From the NCBI RefSeq assembly GCF_001403635.1, contig NZ_LN879468.1, forward strand, positions 1,240,001 to 1,304,000: a DNA stretch of 64,000 nucleotides, read 5' to 3'. The translations under genes were made by a program, and so were the position numbers. Every line of letters begins with the position of its first letter. The first letter of the stretch is position 1. The notes under the pieces are model-generated. The model was not told where the DNA came from. It saw only the letters and a program-made list of their open reading frames with translations, and searched no databases. This stretch comes from Clostridium massiliamazoniense (GTDB taxonomy: Bacteria; Bacillota; Clostridia; Clostridiales; Clostridiaceae). Shown here piece after piece: positions 1-8,807 of the stretch.

Positions 1-82
1 AATATTCAAATAGGATAAAGCTTAGATTTATATAAAAAAATAAAAGTTTACAAACGCTGATTATAAGCTAAAAATCTTAATA

Positions 83-110
83 AAAAAGAGACCATAAATG
101 GTCTCTTTTT
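83..110 (-). terminator. Intrinsic terminator of the PFOR gene
   Basis: A perfect 12-bp stem (83-94 with 99-110) closes a 4-nt loop. The A-rich and T-rich flanks give U-runs on both strands, so it could work in both directions. It lies about 37 nt beyond the PFOR stop codon. The first 82 bases of the window show no gene. Confidence 0.85.
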
Positions 111-146
111 CTCAATGCTTCAATCTAAAATTTCCGTTATGCTAAA

Positions 147-3100
147 TTATTGTTGATTAGCAAGTCTTTTGTATCCTTCTAATCTTTCTTTAGCATCTCT
201 TTCTGTTTTCTCAAATAAAGCTTCTGCAGCTTCTGGGAATGACTTAGCAAGAGCAGCATATCTAACTTCTCCCATTAAGAATTCTCTGAAGTCTTTAGTT
301 GGCTCTTTTGAATCTAAGCTAAATGGATTCTTTCCAGCTTCTTTAAGAGCAGGGTTGAATCTGTATAATGCCCAGTATCCACATTCTACAGCGTTCTTAG
401 ATTCTTCTAATGAGTTCATCATACCAGCTTTGATACCGTGGCTGATACATGGAGCGTATCCGATTATTAATGATGGACCTGGATATGCTTCTGCTTCAGT
501 TATAGCTTTAAGAACTTGGTTCTTATCAGCTCCAAGTGAAACTTGAGCAACATATACGTATCCATAGCTCATAGCCATCATACCTAAATCTTTTTTCTTA
601 GTTCTCTTACCTGAAGCAGCAAATTTAGCTATTGCAGCTGTAGGTGTAGATTTTGAACTTTGTCCTCCAGTATTTGAGTATATTTCTGTATCAAATACGA
701 ATATATTTATATCTTCTCCTGAAGCTAGAACATGGTCAACTCCGCCGTATCCGATGTCGTAAGCCCATCCGTCTCCACCGAAGATCCATTGTGATCTCTT
801 AGCTAAGTAATCTTTCTTTTCTAAGATTTCAGCTACGAATTCATTTCCTGATTCTTTTGATAATGCAGCTATTACAGCGTCAGCTCTATCTCTAGTACCT
901 TCACCATTATTTATATTTTCAATCCAATTTTCTAAAGCAGCTTTTGATTCAGCGCTTACACCAGCTTCTATAGCTTTTTCAGCTACTGAAGCTAAGCTTT
1001 CTCTTACAGCTTTAACACCTAAGTGCATACCTAAACCAAACTCAGCATTATCTTCGAATAATGAGTTAGCCCAAGCTGGTCCTTGACCTTTAGCATTCTT
1101 AGTATATGGAGTTGAAGGAGCTGATCCACCCCAGATTGATGAACATCCAGTAGCGTTAGCTATCATCATTCTATCTCCAAATAATTGAGTTACTAATCTT
1201 GGGTAAGCAGTTTCTCCACAACCAGCACAAGCTCCTGAGAACTCTAATAATGGTTTTTCGAATTGGCTACCTTTAACAGTTTTGTTGTTCATAGGGTTTT
1301 TCTTAACTGAAACTTCATTTACACAGTAATCCCATGGTTCAACTTGATCTTGTTGAGAAGCAAATGGCTTCATAACTAAAGCTTTATCCTTAGCTGGACA
1401 AACTTGAGCACAGTTTCCACAACCAGTACAGTCTAATGGACTTATGCTTATTGTGAAGTTCATTGGCTCTTCAGTTTTTAATCCTTTAGCTACTATAGTC
1501 TTAGTTCCTTCTGGTGCATTTCCTTTTTCTTCATCACTTAATAAGAATGGTCTTATTGTAGCATGTGGACATACATAAGCACATTGGTTACATTGGATAC
1601 AGTTTTCTGAAATCCATTCTGGTACGTTGATAGCAGCACCTCTCTTTTCGAATGCAGCTGTACCAGCTTCGAAAGTACCATCTTCCATTCCATTGAATGC
1701 TGAAACTGGAAGAGAATCTCCTTCTAATCTGTTTATTGGATCAACTATATTCTTAATGAATTCAGTTTTTCCTTTTAATTCTGCTGGAGCTTCTTCATCA
1801 ACAGCATTTTTCCAATCTGCTGGAACTGGAATTTCAACTAAAGCTTCTATTCCTTTATCTATTGCAGCATGGTTCATGTTAACAACTTTTTCACCTTTTT
1901 TACCGTATGAAGTTACAACAGCATCTTTAAGGTATTTAACAGCATCTTCTACTGGGATAATGTTAGCTAATTTGAAGAAAGCAGCTTGCATTATCATGTT
2001 GATTCTTCCACCTAATCCTATTTCTTGTGCTATTTTAACAGCATTTAAAGTATAGAATTTGATGTTATTTTCAGCTAAATATCTCTTATAGCTTGCTGGT
2101 AAGTTTTTAACAACTTCTTCTGGAGTTCTAACTGTGTTTAATAAGAATACTCCATCTTTCTTTAATCCTTCTAATACGTTGTATTTTTTAACGTATGATT
2201 GGTTATGACAAGCAACGAAATCAGCATTATTTATTAAATAAGTTGATTTTATTGGTTCTTTACCAAATCTTAAGTGTGATACTGTTATACCACCTGATTT
2301 TCTTGAGTCATATGAGAAGTAACCTTGAGCATACATGTCAGTGTGATCACCGATGATTTTGATAGCACTCTTATTAGCACCAACTGTTCCATCTGATCCC
2401 ATACCCCAGAATTTACATGCTTTTGTTCCTGCTGGAGTAACATTTAAGTTCTTAACTTCTGCTGGAACTTCTAATGAAGTGTTTGTCATGTCATCAACTA
2501 TTGCTATAGTGAATCCATCTTTTGGTTCTTCTTTAGCTAAGTTTGCATATACAGCAACTAAGTGTTCTGGAAGTGTGTCTTTTGAACCTAATCCATATCT
2601 TCCACCAACTATTACTGGAGCATTTTCTACTCCGTAGAATGCACTCTTAACGTCTAAGTATAATGGTTCTCCGTTTGAACCTGGTTCTTTAGTTCTATCT
2701 AAAACAGCTATTTTTTTAACTGTGCTTGGTATAGCTTTTCTTAATCTTTCATTTGAGAAAGGTCTGAATAATCTTACTTTAACTAAACCAACTTTTTCAC
2801 CTTTACTCATTAAGTAATCGATAGTTTCTTCGATTGCTTCAGTTACTGATCCCATAGCTACGATTACTCTATCTGCATCTTTAGCACCATAGTAATCGAA
2901 ACAGTTGTATTCTCTACCAGTTAACTTTGTTATTTCTTTCATGTATCCTTCAACTATTTCAGGAACAGCGTTATAGAATTTGTTTACAGATTCTCTTTCT
3001 TGGAAGTAGATATCTGGATTTTGTGCTGTACCTCTAGTTACAGGGTTATTTGGATTTAAAGCTCTATCTCTGAAAGCTTTAACAGCATCCATATCTAATA

Positions 3101-3683
3101 ATCCTTTTAACTCATCATATTCTAAAACTTCTATTTTTTGAATTTCATGAGAAGTTCTGAATCCATCAAAGAAGTTAACAAATGGTACTCTTGACTTAAT
3201 TGATGTTAAATGAGCAACAGCAGATAAGTCCATTACTTCTTGTACTGATCCTTCTGCAAGCATTGCGAATCCAGTTTGTCTTGCAGCCATAACATCTTGG
3301 TGATCTCCAAATATACTTAAAGCTGAAGTAGCTAAAGCTCTAGCTGAAACATGGAATACACATGGAAGTAATTCCCCTGCTATTTTGTACATGTTTGGTA
3401 ACATTAATAGTAACCCTTGAGAAGCTGTATAAGTTGTAGTTAAAGCTCCTGCTTGTAATGATCCGTGTACTGCACCAGCAGCTCCACCTTCTGATTGCAT
3501 TTCAACAACCTTTACTGGTTGACCAAATACATTTAATCTACCTTTTGCACTCCATTCATCAACGTACTCAGCCATTGGTGATGAAGGTGTAATTGGGAAT
3601 ATAGCAGCAACATCAGTGAATGCATAAGAAATGTGAGCAGCAGCTGTGTTACCATCCATAGTTTTCATTTTTCTATTTGCCAT
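147..3683 (-). CDS. nifJ: Pyruvate:ferredoxin (flavodoxin) oxidoreductase
   Basis: PFOR oxidatively decarboxylates pyruvate to acetyl-CoA and CO2, passing electrons to ferredoxin in the cytoplasm. It is the central step of clostridial fermentation. The 1178-residue length fits the single-chain homodimeric enzyme. Two ferredoxin-type cluster motifs are visible, CIQCNQCAYVCP near residue 694 and CTGCGNCAQVCP near 751. A further CAGCGE motif near 815 supplies ligands of the third cluster. The thiamine-diphosphate site GDGWAYDIGYGG lies near 967, followed by EIYSNTGGQ. The N-terminal 400 residues are the pyrimidine-binding and transketolase-like part. AGAGGGG lies 9-10 nt upstream of the ATG. The gene is monocistronic and ends at a strong terminator. 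The symbol nifJ is conventional and does not imply nitrogen fixation. Confidence 0.97.
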   Translation of the reverse strand: MANRKMKTMDGNTAAAHISYAFTDVAAIFPITPSSPMAEYVDEWSAKGRLNVFGQPVKVVEMQSEGGAAGAVHGSLQAGALTTTYTASQGLLLMLPNMYKIAGELLPCVFHVSARALATSALSIFGDHQDVMAARQTGFAMLAEGSVQEVMDLSAVAHLTSIKSRVPFVNFFDGFRTSHEIQKIEVLEYDELKGLLDMDAVKAFRDRALNPNNPVTRGTAQNPDIYFQERESVNKFYNAVPEIVEGYMKEITKLTGREYNCFDYYGAKDADRVIVAMGSVTEAIEETIDYLMSKGEKVGLVKVRLFRPFSNERLRKAIPSTVKKIAVLDRTKEPGSNGEPLYLDVKSAFYGVENAPVIVGGRYGLGSKDTLPEHLVAVYANLAKEEPKDGFTIAIVDDMTNTSLEVPAEVKNLNVTPAGTKACKFWGMGSDGTVGANKSAIKIIGDHTDMYAQGYFSYDSRKSGGITVSHLRFGKEPIKSTYLINNADFVACHNQSYVKKYNVLEGLKKDGVFLLNTVRTPEEVVKNLPASYKRYLAENNIKFYTLNAVKIAQEIGLGGRINMIMQAAFFKLANIIPVEDAVKYLKDAVVTSYGKKGEKVVNMNHAAIDKGIEALVEIPVPADWKNAVDEEAPAELKGKTEFIKNIVDPINRLEGDSLPVSAFNGMEDGTFEAGTAAFEKRGAAINVPEWISENCIQCNQCAYVCPHATIRPFLLSDEEKGNAPEGTKTIVAKGLKTEEPMNFTISISPLDCTGCGNCAQVCPAKDKALVMKPFASQQDQVEPWDYCVNEVSVKKNPMNNKTVKGSQFEKPLLEFSGACAGCGETAYPRLVTQLFGDRMMIANATGCSSIWGGSAPSTPYTKNAKGQGPAWANSLFEDNAEFGLGMHLGVKAVRESLASVAEKAIEAGVSAESKAALENWIENINNGEGTRDRADAVIAALSKESGNEFVAEILEKKDYLAKRSQWIFGGDGWAYDIGYGGVDHVLASGEDINIFVFDTEIYSNTGGQSSKSTPTAAIAKFAASGKRTKKKDLGMMAMSYGYVYVAQVSLGADKNQVLKAITEAEAYPGPSLIIGYAPCISHGIKAGMMNSLEESKNAVECGYWALYRFNPALKEAGKNPFSLDSKEPTKDFREFLMGEVRYAALAKSFPEAAEALFEKTERDAKERLEGYKRLANQQ

Positions 3684-3777
3684 TTTAGTGACCCCTCTTT
3701 CTAAAAAATTTTAAACAACACTTTATTATTAATATACTTAATATAAGTATTTAATAGCTTAGTTATTTCTTAGAATG

Positions 3778-3813
3778 TAAATAAATATATTGTTTATAGT
3801 AACAATTTATTTA
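3778..3813. promoter_or_regulatory. AT-rich inverted repeat upstream of PFOR
   Basis: The core TTGTTTATAGTAACAA (3790-3805) has 5-nt inverted arms 6 nt apart. Outer arms resembling TAAATAAAT extend it on both sides, with two extra bases on the left. It sits about 95-130 nt upstream of the PFOR start, where an operator or promoter would be expected. The TTGTT/AACAA arms recall the redox regulator Rex, but canonical Rex sites have 8 nt between these arms and this has 6. Function is unproven. The rest of the 285-nt gap (3684-3968) shows no gene. Confidence 0.3.
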
Positions 3814-3968
3814 AAATTCATTCCTAGTTTAATATATAACTTATTATCCAATATAATCAAGTTTTAAATTTCTTGATATTCCTCTAAAAACCTAGTATTT
3901 TTCATAAAATCTATGTTTTTTTCTTTATTTACATATGCTTTCTCGATTATAAAATTTACAGAATATTT

Positions 3969-5042
3969 CTACATATTATCTAAAATAACCTTTATTATAT
4001 TTTCTATTCCGTTGCCTAAATTACTCTTCTTCATATTATCAATATATAATCTTTTATTTAAATCCAATTCTTTAAGCTCTTCATATAATTTATCAGTTGT
4101 TAATTCTTCTTCTTCTATAACAACTGAATAACCTGATTTCTTAAATGACTTAGCATTTAAAACCTGGTCTCCTCTTGAAGCTTTTGCTGATAAGGGAATT
4201 AAAATATGTGGTTTTTTTAATGCTAATAATTCAAATATTGCATTTGCTCCTGCTCTTGATATAACTAAATCAGCATAAGCCATTAAATCTGGTAATTCCT
4301 CTGATACGTATTCTAGTTGAATATATCCTTCTTTATTTTTTAACTTATCATCTAAATTATTTTTTCCACATAGATGAATAATATTATATTCCTTAAGTAG
4401 TCTTTCTATATCCATTCTGACAGTATCATTTATAACCTTAGCCCCTAGACTTCCACCGATTATAAGTATAGTTTCCTTATCATATTTAAAATTGCAGAAC
4501 CTTTTACCTATTTCTGCTCTTCCATTAAATAACTCTTCTCTTATGGGAGTTCCTGTTAAAATCCCCTTATTTCCTTCTATATATTTCAAACTTTCTGGAA
4601 ATGTAACGCAAAGTTTATCACAGAATCTTCCTGCTATTTTATTAGCTAATCCTGGTGTAAAATCAGATTCATGTGCAACAACAGGTATCTTTTTCATAGA
4701 TGCAGCTATTACAACAGGTACAGTTACAAATCCTCCTTTAGAAAATACTATATCTGGCTTTTCCTTTGATAAAATTCTAAAAGCATCTCCAACTCCTTTA
4801 ATAACCTTAAAAGGATCTGAAAAGTTTTTAAAATCAAAATAACGTCTAAGTTTTCCTGAGCTTATACTATAAAAAGGAATATTAGCCTTTTTTATGATAT
4901 CATTTTCTATTCCTTTTTTACTTCCTATATATTTTATTTCAAAGCCTAAACTTTCTAGCTTTGGCACTAAGGCTAAATTTGGAGTAACATGTCCTGCAGA
5001 TCCTCCACCAGTCATAATTATCTTATACTTACTCAAAATCAA
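3969..5042 (-). CDS. murG: UDP-GlcNAc:lipid I N-acetylglucosaminyltransferase MurG
   Basis: MurG transfers GlcNAc from UDP-GlcNAc to lipid I, giving lipid II on the inner face of the membrane. The 357 residues are the normal length. The N-terminal glycine loop [10 protein letters not shown] lies at about 12-21, the second loop GGSLGAK near 195, and the GT28 nucleotide-sugar motif [12 protein letters not shown] near 260. The start is TTG: AGGAG lies 5 nt upstream of it, while a second TTG two codons later would have 11-nt spacing. The gene stands alone between PFOR and a spore-protein gene, not in a division/cell-wall cluster. Confidence 0.95.
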   Translation of the reverse strand: MILSKYKIIMTGGGSAGHVTPNLALVPKLESLGFEIKYIGSKKGIENDIIKKANIPFYSISSGKLRRYFDFKNFSDPFKVIKGVGDAFRILSKEKPDIVFSKGGFVTVPVVIAASMKKIPVVAHESDFTPGLANKIAGRFCDKLCVTFPESLKYIEGNKGILTGTPIREELFNGRAEIGKRFCNFKYDKETILIIGGSLGAKVINDTVRMDIERLLKEYNIIHLCGKNNLDDKLKNKEGYIQLEYVSEELPDLMAYADLVISRAGANAIFELLALKKPHILIPLSAKASRGDQVLNAKSFKKSGYSVVIEEEELTTDKLYEELKELDLNKRLYIDNMKKSNLGNGIENIIKVILDNM

Positions 5043-5365
5043 CTCAACTCCTAAATATTTTTTATATCTTAACTAGGTAATTCTATTTTTTTACTGATCT
5101 GTATCTATTTATCTTATTATCTTATATAATATTGAAGTTTGACAGATACTAATGATCAAATAAATTTTTTTCTCTAATTTCTTATTTTATCATAAACTGA
5201 GACTTAATCCACATAGACTTTTAACTTCACTTAAATTTTATTAAAATTCCCAAACCAAAACTTGAAAAGTATATTTTTCCTTTAATCCCTTTCATTCCAT
5301 ATAATATTTATTCCTCTTTAGTGACAATATACTAGTGTAAACTTAAATTAAAGGAGGATTTTAAA
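5043..5365. other. Divergent intergenic region murG / spore protein
   Basis: This AT-rich gap must hold the murG promoter (minus strand) and the spore-protein promoter (plus strand). The only suggestive element is TATACTA at 5328-5334. It resembles the -10 of forespore sigma-G promoters (consensus CATACTA) and lies about 30 nt upstream of the start codon. I could not find a convincing matching -35 element. No gene or riboswitch was seen. Confidence 0.35.
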
Positions 5366-5617
5366 ATGGCACAAAAATTAGTTCCAGAAGCAAAAGAATC
5401 TTTAGCAAAATTCAAAAATGAAGTTGCTAACGAAATGGGAGTACAATTCTCTGATTACAACGGAAACCTATCTTCAAAAGAATGCGGAAGCGTTGGTGGA
5501 GAAATGGTTAAAAGAATGGTAGAATCATATGAACAAAAACATGCTGGAAACACTATGGAAAACAGCGTAAACCCTCATAACTACAACAATCAATCAACAA
5601 AAAACTACAATAAATAA
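5366..5617 (+). CDS. Alpha/beta-type small acid-soluble spore protein
   Basis: SASPs coat forespore DNA, protect it from UV and heat damage, and are degraded at germination by the GPR protease. This 83-residue protein has both family signatures: a GPR-type region FKNEVANEMGV (residues 16-26) and the DNA-binding block CGSVGGEMVKRMVESYE (40-56). The tail after residue 60 is rich in Asn, Gln and Tyr and is longer than in typical short SASPs. The ribosome site is AAAGGAGG, 7 nt from ATG. Codon use is regular, as in a highly expressed gene. The SDYNGNLSSK segment (29-38) resembles the SASP-4 type described in Clostridium perfringens from memory; I have not checked this by alignment. Confidence 0.92.
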   Translation: MAQKLVPEAKESLAKFKNEVANEMGVQFSDYNGNLSSKECGSVGGEMVKRMVESYEQKHAGNTMENSVNPHNYNNQSTKNYNK

Positions 5618-5641
5618 TTTTTAATAATTAAGTAGCTTAAG

Positions 5642-5668
5642 ATAAGGAATGTTTTTAACATTCCTTAT
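5642..5668 (+). terminator. Terminator of the spore-protein gene, overlapping the recJ 3' end
   Basis: A perfect 12-bp stem (5642-5653 with 5657-5668) with a 3-nt loop is followed on the plus strand by TTTTCTTT. The right arm also encodes the last codons of recJ on the other strand, and the loop overlaps the recJ stop codon. The two genes are convergent and share this DNA. Confidence 0.8.
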
Positions 5669-7454
5669 TTTCTTTAAATCTAAAATGTTTGATTTCTAGT
5701 TGTATGTTTTTTTCTCCTCTAAATTCATTTATACTTGGTTTATATATTAAATCTATATTAAAATTACAATATCCCGTTGCTAAGGCATTTTCTAAACTAT
5801 GTTCTCCAAAAATTTCTATATATTCTTCTCTAAATTTCTCCATCATATTAAATCCTATAGCATTTATCTTTTTAAAACTATTAGGAATTTTACATATAAG
5901 TTTTAAATGATTTCTTTCTTTCCCCATCTCATAAATATTGCATACATTTAAAGACTTAACAGCTAAAAGTGGTGTAGCATTTCCTTTTCCAAAAGGCTCT
6001 AAAATAGATATATTATTTATTAAGCCTTCGCTTAAAGTATTAACTGGCTGTGCCACATCTATTCTTACCTTAGGAACAAAATCCTCTTCCTTTAACTCAC
6101 AAAATTCATTTAAGAGCTCCCTTAATTTCACTATATTATCTTCCTCTAAAGATAATCCAGCTGCCATTGGATGTCCTCCAAATTTACTTAATATATTCTT
6201 ACACTTACTAAGTTCTTTAAACATATCATAACCTTCTATAGATCTTGCTGATCCCTTTGGCATATCCTTTCCCTTAGTCAATACTATAGTTGGTAAATTG
6301 TAATATTCTTTAATTCTCCCTGCAACTATCCCTGCTATACTTTCATGTATATTCGGATTATAAACAACAATTACCTTATCATTATATAAACCTTCTTTTC
6401 TTACCTGCTCTAAAACTTCCTCAACATTTTCTTGGGTAAGTTCTTTTCTTCTTTCATTTAATTCATAAAGCTCTTTAGCCAATCTCTCAGCTTCAATTGC
6501 ATCATTAGCCATTAATAATTCTACAGATAGATTTGCTGTCTCCAATCTTCCTGTAGCATTTATACAAGGTCCTATTACAAAACCTAAATGATAAGCTGAC
6601 ACATCATCAGTTATATTACACTGTTTTTTTAAAGCATTTATTCCAAAGTTCCTACTATTGTTTAGTAATTCTAAGCCCTTTTTAACAATAATCCTATTTT
6701 CTTCTTTTAAATCAACTACATCACAAACTGTAGCAATAGCACAAAACTCCATTAATTTCACTGCTTCCTCATAGCTCACTCCAAATTCTTTATATAAAGC
6801 AATTATAAACTTTAATGCTATACCAGCTCCACAAAGTGACTTAAAACTATAATTACAATCTTCTTGTTTTGGATTTATAACAGCATAGGCATTTGGAACC
6901 TTAGGTATTTTATTTCCATTTTCATCATCAACTAATTGAATATCATGATGATCAGTTAATATAACTTCCATCCCTAATTCATTAGCTAAATCTATTTCTT
7001 CAAAAGCTGCAATACCATTATCACAAGTTATTATAAGTTCAGTACCCTCTGACTTTAATATTTCAACTCTTTTAGAATTCATTCCATAACCTTCAGCTTC
7101 CCTATGTGGTATGTGATATCTAACCTTTGCTCCTACTCTCTTTAATCCTTTATTTAAAATCACTGTACTTATGACACCATCACAATCATAATCTCCATAA
7201 ATCATTATGTTCCTTTCAGAAATAATGGCTTCCTTCATTTTTTCTACTGCTTTTCTCATATCCTTCATTTCATAGGGATCTAATAAATCATTAACATCAC
7301 CAAAAAGAAACTGTCTTCCCTCTTCTACATTATTTATGCCCCTATTTAATAACAGTTTACTTATGAATGGATCTACAGAAAGACCTCTACTAAGCTCTTC
7401 TACTGCTTCCTTGTCCGTTCCTTCTCTTCTTAAAAACCAATTTTCTTTATTCAT
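5655..7454 (-). CDS. recJ: Single-stranded-DNA-specific exonuclease RecJ
   Basis: RecJ is the 5'-3' exonuclease that resects single strands in recombination and mismatch or base-excision repair. The 599-residue protein has the DHH-family order: DYDCDG near residue 90 and TDHHD near 166 (manganese ligands), then the DHHA1 motif GGHPMAAG near 425 and a C-terminal OB-fold region. GGAGG lies 6 nt before the ATG. The stop codon of the upstream M16 peptidase gene is 15 nt away, so the two are probably cotranscribed. Clostridia often carry a second, fused RecJ-like protein elsewhere, so this may not be the only copy. Confidence 0.94.
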   Translation of the reverse strand: MNKENWFLRREGTDKEAVEELSRGLSVDPFISKLLLNRGINNVEEGRQFLFGDVNDLLDPYEMKDMRKAVEKMKEAIISERNIMIYGDYDCDGVISTVILNKGLKRVGAKVRYHIPHREAEGYGMNSKRVEILKSEGTELIITCDNGIAAFEEIDLANELGMEVILTDHHDIQLVDDENGNKIPKVPNAYAVINPKQEDCNYSFKSLCGAGIALKFIIALYKEFGVSYEEAVKLMEFCAIATVCDVVDLKEENRIIVKKGLELLNNSRNFGINALKKQCNITDDVSAYHLGFVIGPCINATGRLETANLSVELLMANDAIEAERLAKELYELNERRKELTQENVEEVLEQVRKEGLYNDKVIVVYNPNIHESIAGIVAGRIKEYYNLPTIVLTKGKDMPKGSARSIEGYDMFKELSKCKNILSKFGGHPMAAGLSLEEDNIVKLRELLNEFCELKEEDFVPKVRIDVAQPVNTLSEGLINNISILEPFGKGNATPLLAVKSLNVCNIYEMGKERNHLKLICKIPNSFKKINAIGFNMMEKFREEYIEIFGEHSLENALATGYCNFNIDLIYKPSINEFRGEKNIQLEIKHFRFKENKEC

Positions 7455-7469
7455 TATTCCTCCATATTC

Positions 7470-8678
7470 CTACTTTAAAACTTCAATAGCCTTATTTTTA
7501 AATACCTTTTTAATAATCTCATTTACTTTTTTACTACTTAGCTTAAAATCTTTTTCAGCATCTTCAATAGGTATTTCTCCATTACCATTTAAGATTTCAT
7601 TTATTGCCATTCTGTTTGCTAATACTATACTTCTCTCTATTTCTAAAGAACTTTTCATCTTATATCTTTTTACTAAATTCTTTATTTCTTCTTTAGATAG
7701 CTTAAGTTCCTTAATATTTTCTAGTATGTTTTCAACTGCTGAAATAGCTTCATTTACCGAATCCTTAGTTGTACTCATAGCTATGCTAAACAATCTTATT
7801 CCTTTCTCCCATTTAACTTCACTTGCTACTTCGTAAGCTAAGCCTCTCTTTGTTCTTATTTCATCATAAAATAATGAACTTACACCTTCTCCTAAATACA
7901 TATTTAAGATTCTTAATCCTTTAACCTCTTCTAAAGTTAATTCACTTATATCAAAAATTATTTGTATTTTAGCTCCTTTATATAGTCCTCTATTATCCTC
8001 ATAATAACCAGATTTAAAAACTCTCTTTCTTTCTTCTTTTAGCTTAATAGCCTTTTTAGAAAGCACTCCAAAATTCTCTAAAACTAATTGTTTTACATAA
8101 TCATAATCTAAGGAAGTAACAACTGAAACAACTAAATTCTCACTAACATAAAAATCATTATGAAATTCCTTCATTTTCTCTAAGGTAATTTCTTCAATAT
8201 CATCTTCTGTCCCTATAATCCTTTTTCCTATTCTTTCACCAAAAAGTGAATTATATAACAACTTATCTTCACAAAATTGCTCTAAGTCCCCTTTCCAATC
8301 AGAAAGTTCCTGTTTTATAACTGATATTTCCTCTTTAAATCCTTCTTCTGTAAAGCTTGGTTTTAATATAATATCACTATATAAATTAAAAGCATCTTCA
8401 AAATCATCATTAAATGTTGTTCCATAGTAAATTACATAAGGAAAATTAGTCATAGCATTTGAAAATCCAAATAATCCATCCAACTTTTTATTTATTTCTT
8501 CTTCACCATAATTTTCTGTCCCTTTAAATAAAAAGTGTTCTAAGGCATGTGCTACCCCTATATTTTTTTCATCTTCTGCATTAGCTCCAGCCTCTAAACC
8601 TATGCAAAAAGAACTGTGACTTATATTTCTATATTCATATAAAAATGTAACTCCATTTTCAAAAACTTCTCTTATCAA
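7470..8678 (-). CDS. M16 (insulinase/pitrilysin) family zinc peptidase
   Basis: This 402-residue protein has the inverted zinc motif HALEH (HxxEH) near residues 44-48. About 75 residues later comes a Glu-rich stretch (TEEGFKEEISVIKQE) that supplies the third zinc ligand in this family. It is a half-size M16 protein, comparable to mitochondrial processing peptidase-like and YmxG/PqqL-type enzymes, which often work as dimers. No signal peptide or membrane segment is visible, so it should be cytoplasmic. The start is TTG, chosen because AAGGAGGG lies 8-9 nt upstream. The physiological substrate is unknown. Confidence 0.88.
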   Translation of the reverse strand: MIREVFENGVTFLYEYRNISHSSFCIGLEAGANAEDEKNIGVAHALEHFLFKGTENYGEEEINKKLDGLFGFSNAMTNFPYVIYYGTTFNDDFEDAFNLYSDIILKPSFTEEGFKEEISVIKQELSDWKGDLEQFCEDKLLYNSLFGERIGKRIIGTEDDIEEITLEKMKEFHNDFYVSENLVVSVVTSLDYDYVKQLVLENFGVLSKKAIKLKEERKRVFKSGYYEDNRGLYKGAKIQIIFDISELTLEEVKGLRILNMYLGEGVSSLFYDEIRTKRGLAYEVASEVKWEKGIRLFSIAMSTTKDSVNEAISAVENILENIKELKLSKEEIKNLVKRYKMKSSLEIERSIVLANRMAINEILNGNGEIPIEDAEKDFKLSSKKVNEIIKKVFKNKAIEVLK

Positions 8679-8761
8679 CTAATAACCCTCCTTATTTTTA
8701 AAGTCCTACTTTGTTATACTATCATTCTTTTACTTTATTTAAAATTATTTTTTTAAAGTAA

Positions 8762-8800
8762 AAAACTAGTTTTACAATAATAAATTGTAAAACTAGTTTT
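8762..8800 (-). terminator. Terminator of cfa
   Basis: A perfect 16-bp stem (8762-8777 with 8785-8800) with a 7-nt loop lies just after the cfa stop codon. A run of six Ts follows on the minus strand. It isolates cfa from the M16 peptidase gene downstream. Confidence 0.85.
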
Positions 8801-8807
8801 ATTAATC

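Noticed and set aside
1627-2055. 142-codon plus-strand frame opposite PFOR
   Set aside because: Antisense shadow of a strongly codon-biased gene; its composition mirrors the PFOR codons.
3790-3805. Canonical Rex operator upstream of PFOR
   Set aside because: TTGTT and AACAA are 6 nt apart, not 8 as in standard Rex sites. It is kept only as an inverted repeat.
4492-4842. 116-codon plus-strand frame opposite murG
   Set aside because: Antisense shadow of murG; no ribosome site, no family features.
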